Positions 1 to 6,278 of a DNA stretch of 14,422 nucleotides are shown here, piece by piece. The notes below the pieces were generated by a model. The model made no database searches, was not told the DNA's origin, and was given only the letters and a program-made list of their open reading frames with translations. Numbering within the stretch: the stretch's first letter is position 1; each line of letters begins with the position of its first letter. Source of the stretch: Prevotellaceae bacterium (GTDB taxonomy: Bacteria; Bacteroidota; Bacteroidia; Bacteroidales; UBA932); NCBI GenBank assembly GCA_031273285.1, contig JAISSE010000240.1:1-14422 (forward strand), given 5' to 3'. The translations under genes and the position numbers were made by a program.

Positions 1-22
1 CTACACGACGCTCTTCCGATCT
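1..22 (+). other. Illumina TruSeq Read 1 adapter remnant (not genomic)
   Basis: The first 22 bases match the 3' part of the standard Illumina TruSeq/universal Read 1 adapter, ending in GCTCTTCCGATCT. This is library-construction sequence that survived trimming at the contig end. True genomic sequence can begin no earlier than position 23. The match is from memory of the adapter sequence and is contiguous over all 22 bases. Confidence 0.97.
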
Positions 23-47
23 CGTGTCCTGTCTCCGCAATGTCGCC

Positions 48-75
48 GTGGAGACGCGGCGCGCCACGTCTCTAC
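48..75. repeat. Imperfect 28-bp palindrome
   Basis: The sequence folds back on itself around the centre at 61/62. All 14 base pairs form except C57/A66 and a G50/T73 wobble. The right arm ends in CGTCTCTAC. GC-rich palindromes with GAGACG/CGTCTC arms recur as interspersed repeats in many Bacteroidota and cyanobacterial genomes (general recollection, not a search). Just upstream, GTCTCC at 31-36 can also pair with GGAGAC at 50-55, giving an alternative fold. Confidence 0.6.
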
Positions 76-145
76 AATATCGCGGCGGGGGATTCGATAA
101 TAGAGAATATAAACAGATGAACAATATGGTTTTCCTAAAAATTCC

Positions 146-176
146 CCGTAGGGAGATTAACATGGATGTCCTACGG
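146..176. repeat. Inverted repeat with CCGTAGG/CCTACGG arms
   Basis: CCGTAGG (146-152) and CCTACGG (170-176) are exact reverse complements separated by 17 nt. The left arm lies in TTCCCCGTAGGGA, a string that resembles an abundant intergenic repeat of Bacteroidales genomes as I remember it. No T-tract follows, so this is not a terminator on the + strand. Function unknown. Confidence 0.45.
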
Positions 177-332
177 ACAAAAAACAGCGGAACAAGAACG
201 TCTTCTATTGAGATTCAAGTCATAATGGACTATTTCTCCAACAGAACTCAGGTCTCATGGGCTTTCATCCGAAAATCCGCCGCCTCTCGATAATCCACAA
301 GCGAAGCGACAGTGAAGACGCAGCGAAGCGAT

Positions 333-355
333 GGCAGCTGCGGCGGGACGCTGCC
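333..355. repeat. Short inverted repeat GGCAGC/GCTGCC
   Basis: Six-base perfect arms GGCAGC (333-338) and GCTGCC (350-355) enclose an 11-nt loop. It lies directly after the two GCGAAGCGA direct repeats (301-309, 323-331), so repeats and palindrome together form one GC-rich block of about 55 bp with no coding explanation. Confidence 0.35.
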
Positions 356-380
356 GAAAATCGAGCGCCGGCATATCAAA

Positions 381-403
381 ATTGGCGAAAATTTGTCGCC
401 AAT
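381..403. repeat. Perfect 8-bp-arm inverted repeat
   Basis: ATTGGCGA (381-388) and TCGCCAAT (396-403) are exact reverse complements around a 7-nt AT-rich loop. With perfect arms and a short loop, it could be a small RNA hairpin or a protein-binding operator. No T-tract follows. It lies about 110 bp upstream of the predicted rpsH promoter, so a regulatory role cannot be assumed. Confidence 0.45.
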
Positions 404-509
404 AGCTCGCATTTCATGTTTCCGACACATCGAAACGGAGAAAATATTCAATTTTTGCAAAAATAAAATATTTGATAATCAGGTCAATCAAAAAAAAAGA
501 AAAAAAATA

Positions 510-540
510 TTTGGATGTAACGAAAAAGTAAGTATCTTTG
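510..540 (+). promoter_or_regulatory. Predicted Bacteroidota-type promoter for rpsH and downstream genes
   Basis: A -33-like TTTG (510-513) is separated by 19 nt from a perfect -7 box TATCTTTG (533-540). This matches the Bacteroidota primary sigma consensus (TTTG, about 19-21 nt, TAnnTTTG). Transcription would start near 547, leaving a leader of about 160 nt before the rpsH start at 706. If real, rpsH is the first gene of a transcript here instead of an internal spc gene. Confidence 0.65.
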
Positions 541-556
541 CGCTCCCTAATTAAAG

Positions 557-610
557 ATGATTGGGATACGTTTTATTGATATTTATGATGTAAATATTAA
601 CGGACTATAG
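557..610 (+). other. Possible 17-codon leader ORF in the rpsH 5' UTR
   Basis: ATG at 557 opens a frame reading MIGIRFIDIYDVNINGL and stopping at TAG (608-610). It begins about 10 nt after the predicted transcription start and has an A-rich stretch (TTAAAG) just upstream. It has no recognisable homology and could be a chance ORF in AT-rich DNA. Farther down the leader, GGCGC and GCGTC around CGTATACGA (about 662-680) could form a small stem-loop before rpsH. Confidence 0.15.
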
Positions 611-705
611 TGATAAACAGGGTAAGATAAAAGTTAAAGAATAAATAAATTTGGATATCGGGCGCCGTATACGAGCGTCGGAATAAAATTAAAAAATTAA
701 AGAAA

Positions 706-1101
706 ATGACTGATCCAATAGCAGATTACCTTACGAGAATCCGCAATGCGGTTAAGGCTAATCACAAAATCGTGGAGATTCCATCCTCCAAAATCAAGAA
801 AGAACTGACAAGAGTTCTGCACGAAAAGGGTTATATCCTGAGCTATAAATTTATAGATGCACAGCCTCAGGGTACAATCAAAATAGCATTGAAGTATCAT
901 CCCGAGACAAAAAATTCGGCAATCAAGCATCTGAAACGTGTCAGCCGCCCCGGTTTGCGTCGTTACACCGGCGCAGTATCCATGCCCCGCGTATTGAACG
1001 GACTTGGTATTGCGATTGTTTCGACCTCCAGAGGCGTGCTTACCGACAAGGAAGCCCGCGAAATGAATATCGGAGGTGAAGTTATTTGTTACGTATATTA
1101 A
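706..1101 (+). CDS. rpsH: 30S ribosomal protein uS8
   Basis: uS8 binds the central domain of 16S rRNA early in 30S assembly. In E. coli it also represses translation of the spc operon. The 131-aa product begins [15 protein letters not shown], the family's typical start, and ends with the S8 signature [19 protein letters not shown]. Length is normal for the family (about 130). The start sits in A-rich sequence without a Shine-Dalgarno motif, as is usual in Bacteroidota. rplF begins 16 nt after its stop. It is the first recognisable gene of the window: rpsN, which precedes rpsH in nearly all spc operons, is missing, and a promoter-like element sits instead at 510-540. Confidence 0.97.
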   Translation: MTDPIADYLTRIRNAVKANHKIVEIPSSKIKKELTRVLHEKGYILSYKFIDAQPQGTIKIALKYHPETKNSAIKHLKRVSRPGLRRYTGAVSMPRVLNGLGIAIVSTSRGVLTDKEAREMNIGGEVICYVY

Positions 1102-1117
1102 TTAAAGGTATAAAATA

Positions 1118-1678
1118 ATGTCAAGAATAGGAAAATTACCTGTAAACCTGCCGCAAGGAGTCGTCGTTACGATAGACGGGGCTAATGTGGTAACGGTGAA
1201 AGGGCCTCTTGGAGAACTTAAACAAAAGGTTGATCCTGATATAAAAGTCTCGGTAGAGAACGGTTCCGTCGGTTTCACGCGCCCTACGGACCAGCCCCGC
1301 CACCGCTCGATGCACGGACTGTATCGCGCGTTGATTAACAATATGGTACTGGGAGTTTCGACCGGATACACAATCAGGCAGGAACTGGTTGGAGTGGGCT
1401 ACAAGGTTGAAGCCAAAGGTCAGGTGCTCGAATTCAGTCTGGGATATTCGCATGATATCCATTTCGAGTTGCCGGTCGAAGTGAAAGCTACGGCAGTAGT
1501 GGAAAGGAAGGGAGCCAATCCCGTAATTACATTAACATCAATAGACAAACAGCTAATCGGACAAGTTGCCGCGAAAATTCGCTCGCTGAGAAAACCGGAA
1601 CCCTACAAGGGCAAAGGTATTCGTTTTGTAGGCGAACAAATCAGACGCAAGGCAGGGAAATCCGCCAGCGCAAAATAA
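1118..1678 (+). CDS. rplF: 50S ribosomal protein uL6
   Basis: uL6 is a two-domain protein near the sarcin-ricin loop and factor-binding region of the 50S subunit. The 186-aa product starts MSRIGKLPV and carries two tandem L6 folds (about residues 1-82 and 90-170). The C-terminal signature PEPYKGKGIRF lies at about 158-168, followed by a basic tail. Length agrees with the family (about 180). The gap of 15 nt to rplR fits one polycistronic mRNA. Nothing in the sequence departs from the family. Confidence 0.97.
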   Translation: MSRIGKLPVNLPQGVVVTIDGANVVTVKGPLGELKQKVDPDIKVSVENGSVGFTRPTDQPRHRSMHGLYRALINNMVLGVSTGYTIRQELVGVGYKVEAKGQVLEFSLGYSHDIHFELPVEVKATAVVERKGANPVITLTSIDKQLIGQVAAKIRSLRKPEPYKGKGIRFVGEQIRRKAGKSASAK

Positions 1679-1693
1679 TAAAGGGGAATATAT

Positions 1694-2056
1694 ATGTCAT
1701 TAACAAAGTCAGACAGGAAAAAAAGGATACAATATCGCATCCGAAAAGTGGTGAACGGTACTCCGGAACGTCCCCGCATGTCGGTATACAGAAGTAACAA
1801 ACAGATATATGTGCAGTTTATCGACGACACGAAAGGCGTAACTTTAGCTTTTGCTTCGTCGCGCGACAAGTCGCTGACGGAACAGATAGCCGGAAAATCC
1901 GGCGTTGCGGTAGCCGGGCTGGTCGGAAAGCTGGCAGCATCGCGGGCGCAGGAAAAGGGTATAACCTCCGTGGTGTTCGACCGCGGCGGTTATCTTTATC
2001 ATGGAAAAATTAAAAGTTTAGCAGAATCCGCCAGAGAAAGCGGTCTTAAATTTTAG
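1694..2056 (+). CDS. rplR: 50S ribosomal protein uL18
   Basis: uL18 binds 5S rRNA and helps dock it, with uL5, into the central protuberance of the 50S subunit. The 120-aa product has the basic N-terminal tail ([14 protein letters not shown]), the [16 protein letters not shown] segment, and the C-terminal [19 protein letters not shown] signature with the conserved FDRGG. Length is typical (about 117-120). It follows rplF by 15 nt, and the rpsE start is only 5 nt beyond its stop, so translational coupling with rpsE is plausible. Confidence 0.97.
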   Translation: MSLTKSDRKKRIQYRIRKVVNGTPERPRMSVYRSNKQIYVQFIDDTKGVTLAFASSRDKSLTEQIAGKSGVAVAGLVGKLAASRAQEKGITSVVFDRGGYLYHGKIKSLAESARESGLKF

Positions 2057-2061
2057 GAAAT

Positions 2062-2580
2062 ATGCCGAATACAAATATCAGAAGAGTTAAAACCACCGAT
2101 TTGGACCTGCGCGACAGGCTGGTGGCAGTACAACGTGTTACAAAAGTAACAAAAGGAGGCCGTCATTTCAGTTTTGCCGCGATTGTTGTTGTCGGCAACG
2201 AAAACGGCATAGTGGGTTATGGTCTGGGAAAAGCCGGCGAGGTAACCACCGCCGTAGCCAAAGGAGTGGAGGACGCCAAGAAAAATTTGGTGAAAGTGCC
2301 GGTATATAAAGGTACAATTCCGCACGAACAGGAATCGAAATTCGGCGGCGCTCAGGTTTTCATCAAACCGGCAGCTCCGGGAACAGGCGTTAAGGCGGGA
2401 GGCGCCATGCGCGCCGTGCTGGAAAGCGCCGGAATACACGATGTGCTGGCAAAATCGAAAGGGTCGTCGAACCCTCACAATCTGGTCAAGGCAACCGTCG
2501 CGGCTTTGCTGGAACTGCGCGACGCATACACTGTCGCACAGTTGCGGGGCATCTCGATTAAACGGGTATTTAACGGATAA
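2062..2580 (+). CDS. rpsE: 30S ribosomal protein uS5
   Basis: uS5 sits at the mRNA entry tunnel and contributes to decoding accuracy and mRNA unwinding. The 172-aa product has the N-terminal double-stranded-RNA-binding-like S5 domain (about residues 14-80, with [18 protein letters not shown]). The C-terminal domain (about 90-165) contains [19 protein letters not shown] and [12 protein letters not shown]. Length is within the family range (about 166-172). It is packed 5 nt after rplR. The rpmD start follows after 14 nt and is preceded by an unusually good Shine-Dalgarno sequence. Confidence 0.97.
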   Translation: MPNTNIRRVKTTDLDLRDRLVAVQRVTKVTKGGRHFSFAAIVVVGNENGIVGYGLGKAGEVTTAVAKGVEDAKKNLVKVPVYKGTIPHEQESKFGGAQVFIKPAAPGTGVKAGGAMRAVLESAGIHDVLAKSKGSSNPHNLVKATVAALLELRDAYTVAQLRGISIKRVFNG

Positions 2581-2585
2581 GGAGG
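2581..2585 (+). promoter_or_regulatory. Canonical Shine-Dalgarno site before rpmD
   Basis: GGAGG lies directly after the rpsE stop codon and 9 nt before the rpmD ATG (2595). The other genes of this cluster have A-rich leaders without a clear Shine-Dalgarno motif, so this strong site stands out. It supports 2595 as the rpmD start. Confidence 0.6.
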
Positions 2586-2594
2586 AAAATAGAA

Positions 2595-2777
2595 ATGGCT
2601 GTATATAAAATAACACAGGTGCGAAGCAGAATCGGGTCGAACAAAAGACAGCGCGCAACACTGGATACTCTGGGTCTTCGCAAGATTAACCGGACGGTGG
2701 AGCGCGAAGCAACGCCCGCAGTGGAAGGAATGATTAAGGCTGTTAGTCATTTGGTAAAAGTGGAAAAAATTCAATAA
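2595..2777 (+). CDS. rpmD: 50S ribosomal protein uL30
   Basis: uL30 is a small globular protein on the 50S solvent side, present in most bacteria but dispensable in some. The 60-aa product contains the standard L30 core [23 protein letters not shown] followed by the family's KINRTV segment. Its length is that of the bacterial short form (about 58-61). A GGAGG motif 9 nt upstream fixes the start. The position between rpsE and rplO is the canonical spc order. Confidence 0.96.
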   Translation: MAVYKITQVRSRIGSNKRQRATLDTLGLRKINRTVEREATPAVEGMIKAVSHLVKVEKIQ

Positions 2778-2801
2778 CAACTAAAGAAGAATTTATAGAT
2801 T

Positions 2802-3248
2802 ATGGATTTGAGTAATTTAAAGCCCGCAGAAGGCTCTACGCGGAAAGTTAAAAGAATCGGTCGCGGACAAGGTTCGGGACGCGGAGGCACTTCTACCCGC
2901 GGACATAAAGGCGCGCAGTCGCGTTCGGGTTATTCGCGCAAGTTCGGTTTCGAAGGAGGGCAGATGCCTATTCAGCGCCGCCTGCCGAAATACGGGTTCA
3001 CCAACAGAAACCGTGTCGAATATAAACCTGTCAATATCTCTGTCTTACAACAGTTAGCCGACAAATGGAACATCGTTTCGATAAGTATCGAAACACTTGT
3101 TGAAGCAGGTTTGATTTCAAAGAACGACAGAGTAAAGATTTTGGGTAACGGCGAATTGAACTCGACTTTGGAAGTTACCGCACATGCTTTTTCGAAATCT
3201 GCTGTTGAAGCTATCGAAGCAAAACAGGGGAAAGCAATTAAACTGTAA
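2802..3248 (+). CDS. rplO: 50S ribosomal protein uL15
   Basis: uL15 is a late-assembling 50S protein with a long extension that threads through 23S rRNA. The 148-aa product starts MDLSNLKPAEGSTRK. Its glycine- and arginine-rich N-terminal extension (about residues 17-65) includes GRGQGSGRGGTSTRGHKGA and GFEGGQMPIQRRLPK. A compact C-terminal domain (about 75-145) follows. Length is typical. Its TAA overlaps an ATG at 3248-3250 that opens only a four-codon frame (MDNE). The secY start follows 6 nt after the rplO stop. Confidence 0.97.
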   Translation: MDLSNLKPAEGSTRKVKRIGRGQGSGRGGTSTRGHKGAQSRSGYSRKFGFEGGQMPIQRRLPKYGFTNRNRVEYKPVNISVLQQLADKWNIVSISIETLVEAGLISKNDRVKILGNGELNSTLEVTAHAFSKSAVEAIEAKQGKAIKL

Positions 3249-3254
3249 TGGATA

Positions 3255-4601
3255 ATGAATAGGATATTGGATGTCTTAGGGCTTAAAAGGTTCATAGAAA
3301 CCATACAAAACATCTACCGGATAGAGGAGTTGCGTACGCGAATAGGCTATACGCTGCTGCTGCTGCTGGTGTTCCGTTTCGGCAGCTTTGTCGTGTTGCC
3401 GGGAATAGACCCGACATTGCTTAGCAAGTTTTCACAAACGTCGAGAGAGGGACTGATGGGTATGCTGGATTTGTTTTCCGGAGGCGCATTTTCCAACGCT
3501 TCGGTATTTGCCTTGGGAGTGATGCCATACATTTCGGCTTCAATCGTTATTCAGCTTCTGACAATAATGGTGCCTGCCTTTCAGCGCATTCAGCGTGAAG
3601 GCGAAAGCGGAAGACGCAAAATCAACCAGTATACAAGGCTGCTCACTTTGGCGATTCTTGCCGTTCAGGCTCCCATGTATCTGTTGAATTTAAAATCGCA
3701 GGTTCCCGTTCAGGCATTTTTGGTAAGCGGCTGGGCTTATTCCATCCCCGCAGCCCTGTGTCTGGTATCCGGCACAATGTTTGTCATGTGGCTGGGCGAA
3801 CGCATAACCGACCGGGGACTTGGCAACGGCATATCGCTGCTTATCATGATCGGTATCGTAGCCCGTTTGCCCCACGCTCTTATGGCGGAATTCGAAACCC
3901 GCTTTACGCTGCCGACGGGAGGACCACTGCTGCTGATAGTCGAAATCCTTATTCTTTTGTTTATATTCATGGCAAGTATAGCTCTGGTACAGGCTGTGCG
4001 GAAAATTACGGTGCAGTATGCACGCAGGGTTGTCGGAAACAAGCAGTACGGCGGCGCACGGCAGTATATCCCCCTGAAAATAAATGCGGCGGGAGTTATG
4101 CCCATTATCTTTGCGCAGGCTTTGATGTTTGTGCCGATGCTGTTTTCGGGATTCGATTCGACACGCGGTTTTGCTCAGGCATTTCAGCCCTACGGATTTT
4201 GGTACACACTGGTCTTTTTTATTCTGGTGATAGCATTTACATATTTCTATACGGCTATCACGGTGAATCCCACCATGATGGCAGACGAAATGAAGAAAAA
4301 CGGAGGATTTATTCCGGGATTTAAACCGGGAAGGAAAACAGCGGAGGAGATTGACCGGATAATGTCGAAAATCACATTGCCCGGCTCGATATGTCTGGGT
4401 CTGGTTGCTATTCTTCCGACATTTGCGTATCGGTGGCTGGGTGTAAATCAGGAATTTGCGTCTTTCTACGGAGGAACGTCGCTGCTGATTCTTGTCGGAG
4501 TGGTGCTCGACACCCTCCAGCAGATAGAAAGCCATTTGCTGCTCCGTCATTACGATGGTTTAATGAAGACAGGGCGTCTGAAAGGACGTACTCCTTCATG
4601 A
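3255..4601 (+). CDS. secY: Protein translocase pore subunit SecY
   Basis: SecY forms the channel of the SecYEG translocon in the inner membrane, exporting proteins with SecA and inserting membrane proteins with the ribosome. The 448-aa product has about ten hydrophobic segments. Family motifs include FSGGAFSNASVFALGVMPYISA (split here by loop/TM2, about 74-95), GERITDRGLGNGISLLI (181-197), and the cytosolic loop MKKNGGFIPGFKPGRKT (346-362) that contacts SecA and ribosomes. It ends with a TM10 region and the basic tail GLMKTGRLKGR. ATG at 3255 gives the usual amphipathic N-terminus; the earlier ATG at 3248 is out of frame and stops after four codons. Placement after rplO is canonical. Confidence 0.97.
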   Translation: MNRILDVLGLKRFIETIQNIYRIEELRTRIGYTLLLLLVFRFGSFVVLPGIDPTLLSKFSQTSREGLMGMLDLFSGGAFSNASVFALGVMPYISASIVIQLLTIMVPAFQRIQREGESGRRKINQYTRLLTLAILAVQAPMYLLNLKSQVPVQAFLVSGWAYSIPAALCLVSGTMFVMWLGERITDRGLGNGISLLIMIGIVARLPHALMAEFETRFTLPTGGPLLLIVEILILLFIFMASIALVQAVRKITVQYARRVVGNKQYGGARQYIPLKINAAGVMPIIFAQALMFVPMLFSGFDSTRGFAQAFQPYGFWYTLVFFILVIAFTYFYTAITVNPTMMADEMKKNGGFIPGFKPGRKTAEEIDRIMSKITLPGSICLGLVAILPTFAYRWLGVNQEFASFYGGTSLLILVGVVLDTLQQIESHLLLRHYDGLMKTGRLKGRTPS

Positions 4602-4649
4602 TAAAATTAAAAAATACGGCAAAAAAAAATCTTTTTGAGAAAAAAGTAT

Positions 4650-4657
4650 TATCTTTG
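4650..4657 (+). promoter_or_regulatory. Predicted -7 promoter box upstream of map
   Basis: TATCTTTG is an exact TAnnTTTG -7 box in the 95-nt secY-map gap and is identical to the box before rpsH. A TTTG at 4634-4637 is only 12 nt upstream, shorter than the usual spacing, so the -33 element is weak or absent. A start near 4664 would leave a leader of about 33 nt before the map ATG (4697). It suggests an internal promoter for map-infA-rpmJ and the alpha-operon genes. Confidence 0.5.
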
Positions 4658-4696
4658 CGCCCGCTTTTTTAAGTATATATAGGTTCTTTAAATGGA

Positions 4697-5479
4697 ATGG
4701 ATAATATAAAAACAGTTGAGGAAATTGAGATAATGAGAGAGAACGCTCTCTTGGTATCCAGGACTTTAGCCGAAGTTGCGAAGCACATCAAGCCGGGAGT
4801 ATCTACCTTGGAACTTGATAAGGTGGCTGACCAATTTATTCGCGACAACGGCGCAGAACCCGGTTTTCTCGGCTATAACGGTTTTCCGAACACACTTTGC
4901 ATTTCGGTGAACAATGTGGTGGTACACGGTATTCCCTCGGACTATTGTCTTCGGGAAGGCGATATTGTATCGGTAGATTGCGGCACGAAAATGAAAGGTT
5001 TTTACGGCGATTCTGCGTACACTTTTGCGGTTGGCAGGATATCTCCTGAGGCAGAAATGCTTCTGAAAGAAACAAAGGAATCGCTGTTCAGAGGAATTGC
5101 CATGGCAGTTCAGGGAAACCGTATTGGAGACGTCTCCAATGCCATACAGACTCACGTCGAACGTCTGGGCTATTCCGTTGTCCGTGAAATGGTAGGTCAT
5201 TCAATCGGACGACACATGCACGAACGACCCGACGTGCCGAACTACGGCAGAAGGGGCAGCGGACCCAAACTGGTAAGCGGCATGGTAATCTGCATCGAAC
5301 CGATGATTAACATGGGTAAGAAGGAAGTTTACTGCGACCGCCGTGATGGATGGACAGTCAGGACGGTAGACGGCAGTTTATCTGCTCACTACGAATTGAC
5401 GGTAGCCGTTGACAGGCATAAGGCTGATGTATTGTCCACTTTTGAATTTGTTGATAAAGTGTTAAATAACAAAAATTGA
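4697..5479 (+). CDS. map: Type I methionine aminopeptidase
   Basis: The enzyme removes the initiator methionine from nascent proteins in the cytosol using a dinuclear metal centre. The 260-aa product covers the full pita-bread fold. By alignment to family motifs, the five metal ligands are present: D94 (VDCGT), D105 (YGDSA), H168 (GHSIGRHMHE), E201 (IEPMIN) and E233 (SAHYELTV). Substrate-site histidines H77 and H175 are also there. Small departures are GHS where GHG is usual and YEL where family members commonly have (F/Y)EH. No N-terminal zinc-ribbon extension is present, so this is the short bacterial form. It starts 95 nt after secY behind a possible promoter, with infA 9 nt downstream. 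Confidence 0.96.
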   Translation: MDNIKTVEEIEIMRENALLVSRTLAEVAKHIKPGVSTLELDKVADQFIRDNGAEPGFLGYNGFPNTLCISVNNVVVHGIPSDYCLREGDIVSVDCGTKMKGFYGDSAYTFAVGRISPEAEMLLKETKESLFRGIAMAVQGNRIGDVSNAIQTHVERLGYSVVREMVGHSIGRHMHERPDVPNYGRRGSGPKLVSGMVICIEPMINMGKKEVYCDRRDGWTVRTVDGSLSAHYELTVAVDRHKADVLSTFEFVDKVLNNKN

Positions 5480-5488
5480 AGTAGATTT

Positions 5489-5707
5489 ATGGCAAAACAA
5501 GCCGCTATTGAACAAGACGGTACAATTGTAGAATCGTTATCGAATGCAATGTTTCGGGTAGAACTTGACAACGGTCATGTCATAATAGCTCATATTTCGG
5601 GGAAGATGCGGATGCACTACATCAAAATCCTGCCCGGCGATAGAGTGAAAGTGGAAATGTCGCCTTACGATTTGTCTAAAGGAAGAATTTCGTTCAGGTA
5701 TAAATAA
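5489..5707 (+). CDS. infA: Translation initiation factor IF-1
   Basis: IF-1 occupies the ribosomal A site during 30S initiation and stimulates IF-2 and IF-3. The 72-aa product is a single OB-fold (S1-type) domain with typical segments [39 protein letters not shown] and [10 protein letters not shown]. Its length (72) is exactly that of most bacterial IF-1 proteins. It lies 9 nt after map and 37 nt before rpmJ, the standard order in this phylum. Confidence 0.97.
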   Translation: MAKQAAIEQDGTIVESLSNAMFRVELDNGHVIIAHISGKMRMHYIKILPGDRVKVEMSPYDLSKGRISFRYK

Positions 5708-5713
5708 AACAAC

Positions 5714-5731
5714 ATTTACTTGTAAGTAAAT
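5714..5731. repeat. Short palindrome in the infA-rpmJ gap
   Basis: ATTTACTT (5714-5721) and AAGTAAAT (5724-5731) are exact reverse complements separated by only 2 nt. The loop is too tight for a stable RNA hairpin unless the inner pair opens. It could be a weak operator or chance symmetry in AT-rich DNA. Confidence 0.25.
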
Positions 5732-5744
5732 TAAAATTAAAGCG

Positions 5745-5861
5745 ATGAAAGTAAGAGCATCAATAAAAAGACGTACGGAGGACTGCAAAATAGTTAAACG
5801 CAAAGGTCGTTTATATGTTATTTGCAAAAAGAATCCCAAATATAAAATGCGTCAAGGTTAA
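5745..5861 (+). CDS. rpmJ: 50S ribosomal protein bL36
   Basis: bL36 is the smallest ribosomal protein; it sits in the 50S subunit near the base of the L7/L12 stalk. The 38-aa frame begins [10 protein letters not shown] and ends [11 protein letters not shown], matching the family throughout. The zinc-binding version has three cysteines and a histidine (roughly positions 11, 14, 27 and 32/33). Here position 11 is Thr and the histidine position is Tyr, while C14 and C27 remain, so zinc binding is probably lost. It resembles the zinc-free bL36 of Bacteroidota but keeps two residual cysteines. The start is unambiguous (first ATG, no alternative). It is flanked by infA and rpsM as expected. Confidence 0.96.
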   Translation: MKVRASIKRRTEDCKIVKRKGRLYVICKKNPKYKMRQG

Positions 5862-5890
5862 TTAATTTTGTAACTTTTTAAAAAAACAAT

Positions 5891-6268
5891 ATGGCACGTA
5901 TTGCAGGAGTTGATTTACCAAAAAACAAACGGGGCGAAATAGGCCTCACCTATATTTTTGGAATAGGACGTTCGACTGCGCGTAAAATTCTTGATGAAGC
6001 ATCTATAAGTTATGATGTCAAAGTAAGAGAATGGAACGATGAGCAGATAACAAACATTCGTAATATTATCGGACGGAATTATAAGATTGAAGGCGAGCTT
6101 CGCTCGTCCGTTCAGTTGAACATTAAGCGATTGATGGATATTGGATGCTACAGAGGTATCCGTCATCGTTTGGGGTTGCCGGTACGCGGGCAGAGTACCA
6201 AAAATAATGCCCGTACCCGTAAGGGAAAACGTAAAACCGTTGCTAACAAAAAGAAAGCGACTAAATAG
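5891..6268 (+). CDS. rpsM: 30S ribosomal protein uS13
   Basis: uS13 lies in the 30S head, forms bridges to the 50S subunit and contacts the P-site tRNA with its basic tail. The 125-aa product begins [17 protein letters not shown], contains the helix-two-turn-helix core ([15 protein letters not shown], about 20-34) and the signature [20 protein letters not shown] (about 88-107). It ends in a lysine/arginine-rich tail. Length is typical. It begins 29 nt after rpmJ. A TAATTTTG string at 5863-5870 just upstream fits the -7 consensus by sequence but lacks a -33 partner. Confidence 0.97.
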   Translation: MARIAGVDLPKNKRGEIGLTYIFGIGRSTARKILDEASISYDVKVREWNDEQITNIRNIIGRNYKIEGELRSSVQLNIKRLMDIGCYRGIRHRLGLPVRGQSTKNNARTRKGKRKTVANKKKATK

Positions 6269-6278
6269 TAAGTAAACG

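Larger units (their letters stand above)
23..509. other. Gene-free, palindrome-rich contig-end region
   Basis: No credible gene is present. Several frames on both strands are open for 60-90 codons between about 250 and 470, but they overlap each other, match no family I recognise and come from a GC-rich patch rather than codon structure. The stretch holds at least four short inverted repeats (48-75, 146-176, 333-355, 381-403). It also holds a 9-nt direct repeat, GCGAAGCGA, at 301-309 and 323-331, and it ends in an A-rich tract (489-507). It reads like a patchwork of intergenic interspersed repeats. None of the genes usually upstream of rpsH (rpsN, rplE, rplX, rplN) is here. Confidence 0.7.

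Noticed and set aside
24..293. 89-codon open frame at the contig start, + strand
   Set aside because: It starts 2 nt after the adapter, runs through the 48-75 palindrome and has no family resemblance or ribosome-binding context; likely artefact plus repeat sequence.
248..554. Overlapping open frames on both strands (257-466 +, 312-554 +, 248-460 -)
   Set aside because: Several frames are open over the same GC-rich repeat-like patch, which indicates composition rather than coding. One of them runs through the A-tract and the promoter.
2053..2661. 202-codon open frame antisense to rpsE
   Set aside because: It spans the complete rpsE gene and the start of rpmD in reverse, and shows no domain or start context.
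3248..3262. Four-codon ORF (MDNE) overlapping the rplO stop and the secY start
   Set aside because: It is most likely a by-product of the sequence around the two starts; coupling could be imagined, but nothing supports it.
3690..4550. 286-codon open frame antisense to secY
   Set aside because: It lies entirely inside secY, whose protein is unmistakable; the antisense frame is rich in Cys, His, Gln and Arg, as expected from the reverse of membrane-protein codons.
4616..4646. Terminator after secY (CTTTTT...AAAAAG pairing near 4631-4646)
   Set aside because: The potential stem is only A/T pairs with a three-base loop and no T-tract after it; it would be too weak to stop transcription.
5863..5870. 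TAATTTTG as a promoter for rpsM
   Set aside because: It matches the -7 pattern, but there is no -33 partner, the region is very AT-rich, and it lies 2 nt after rpmJ inside a tight operon; chance occurrence is likely.
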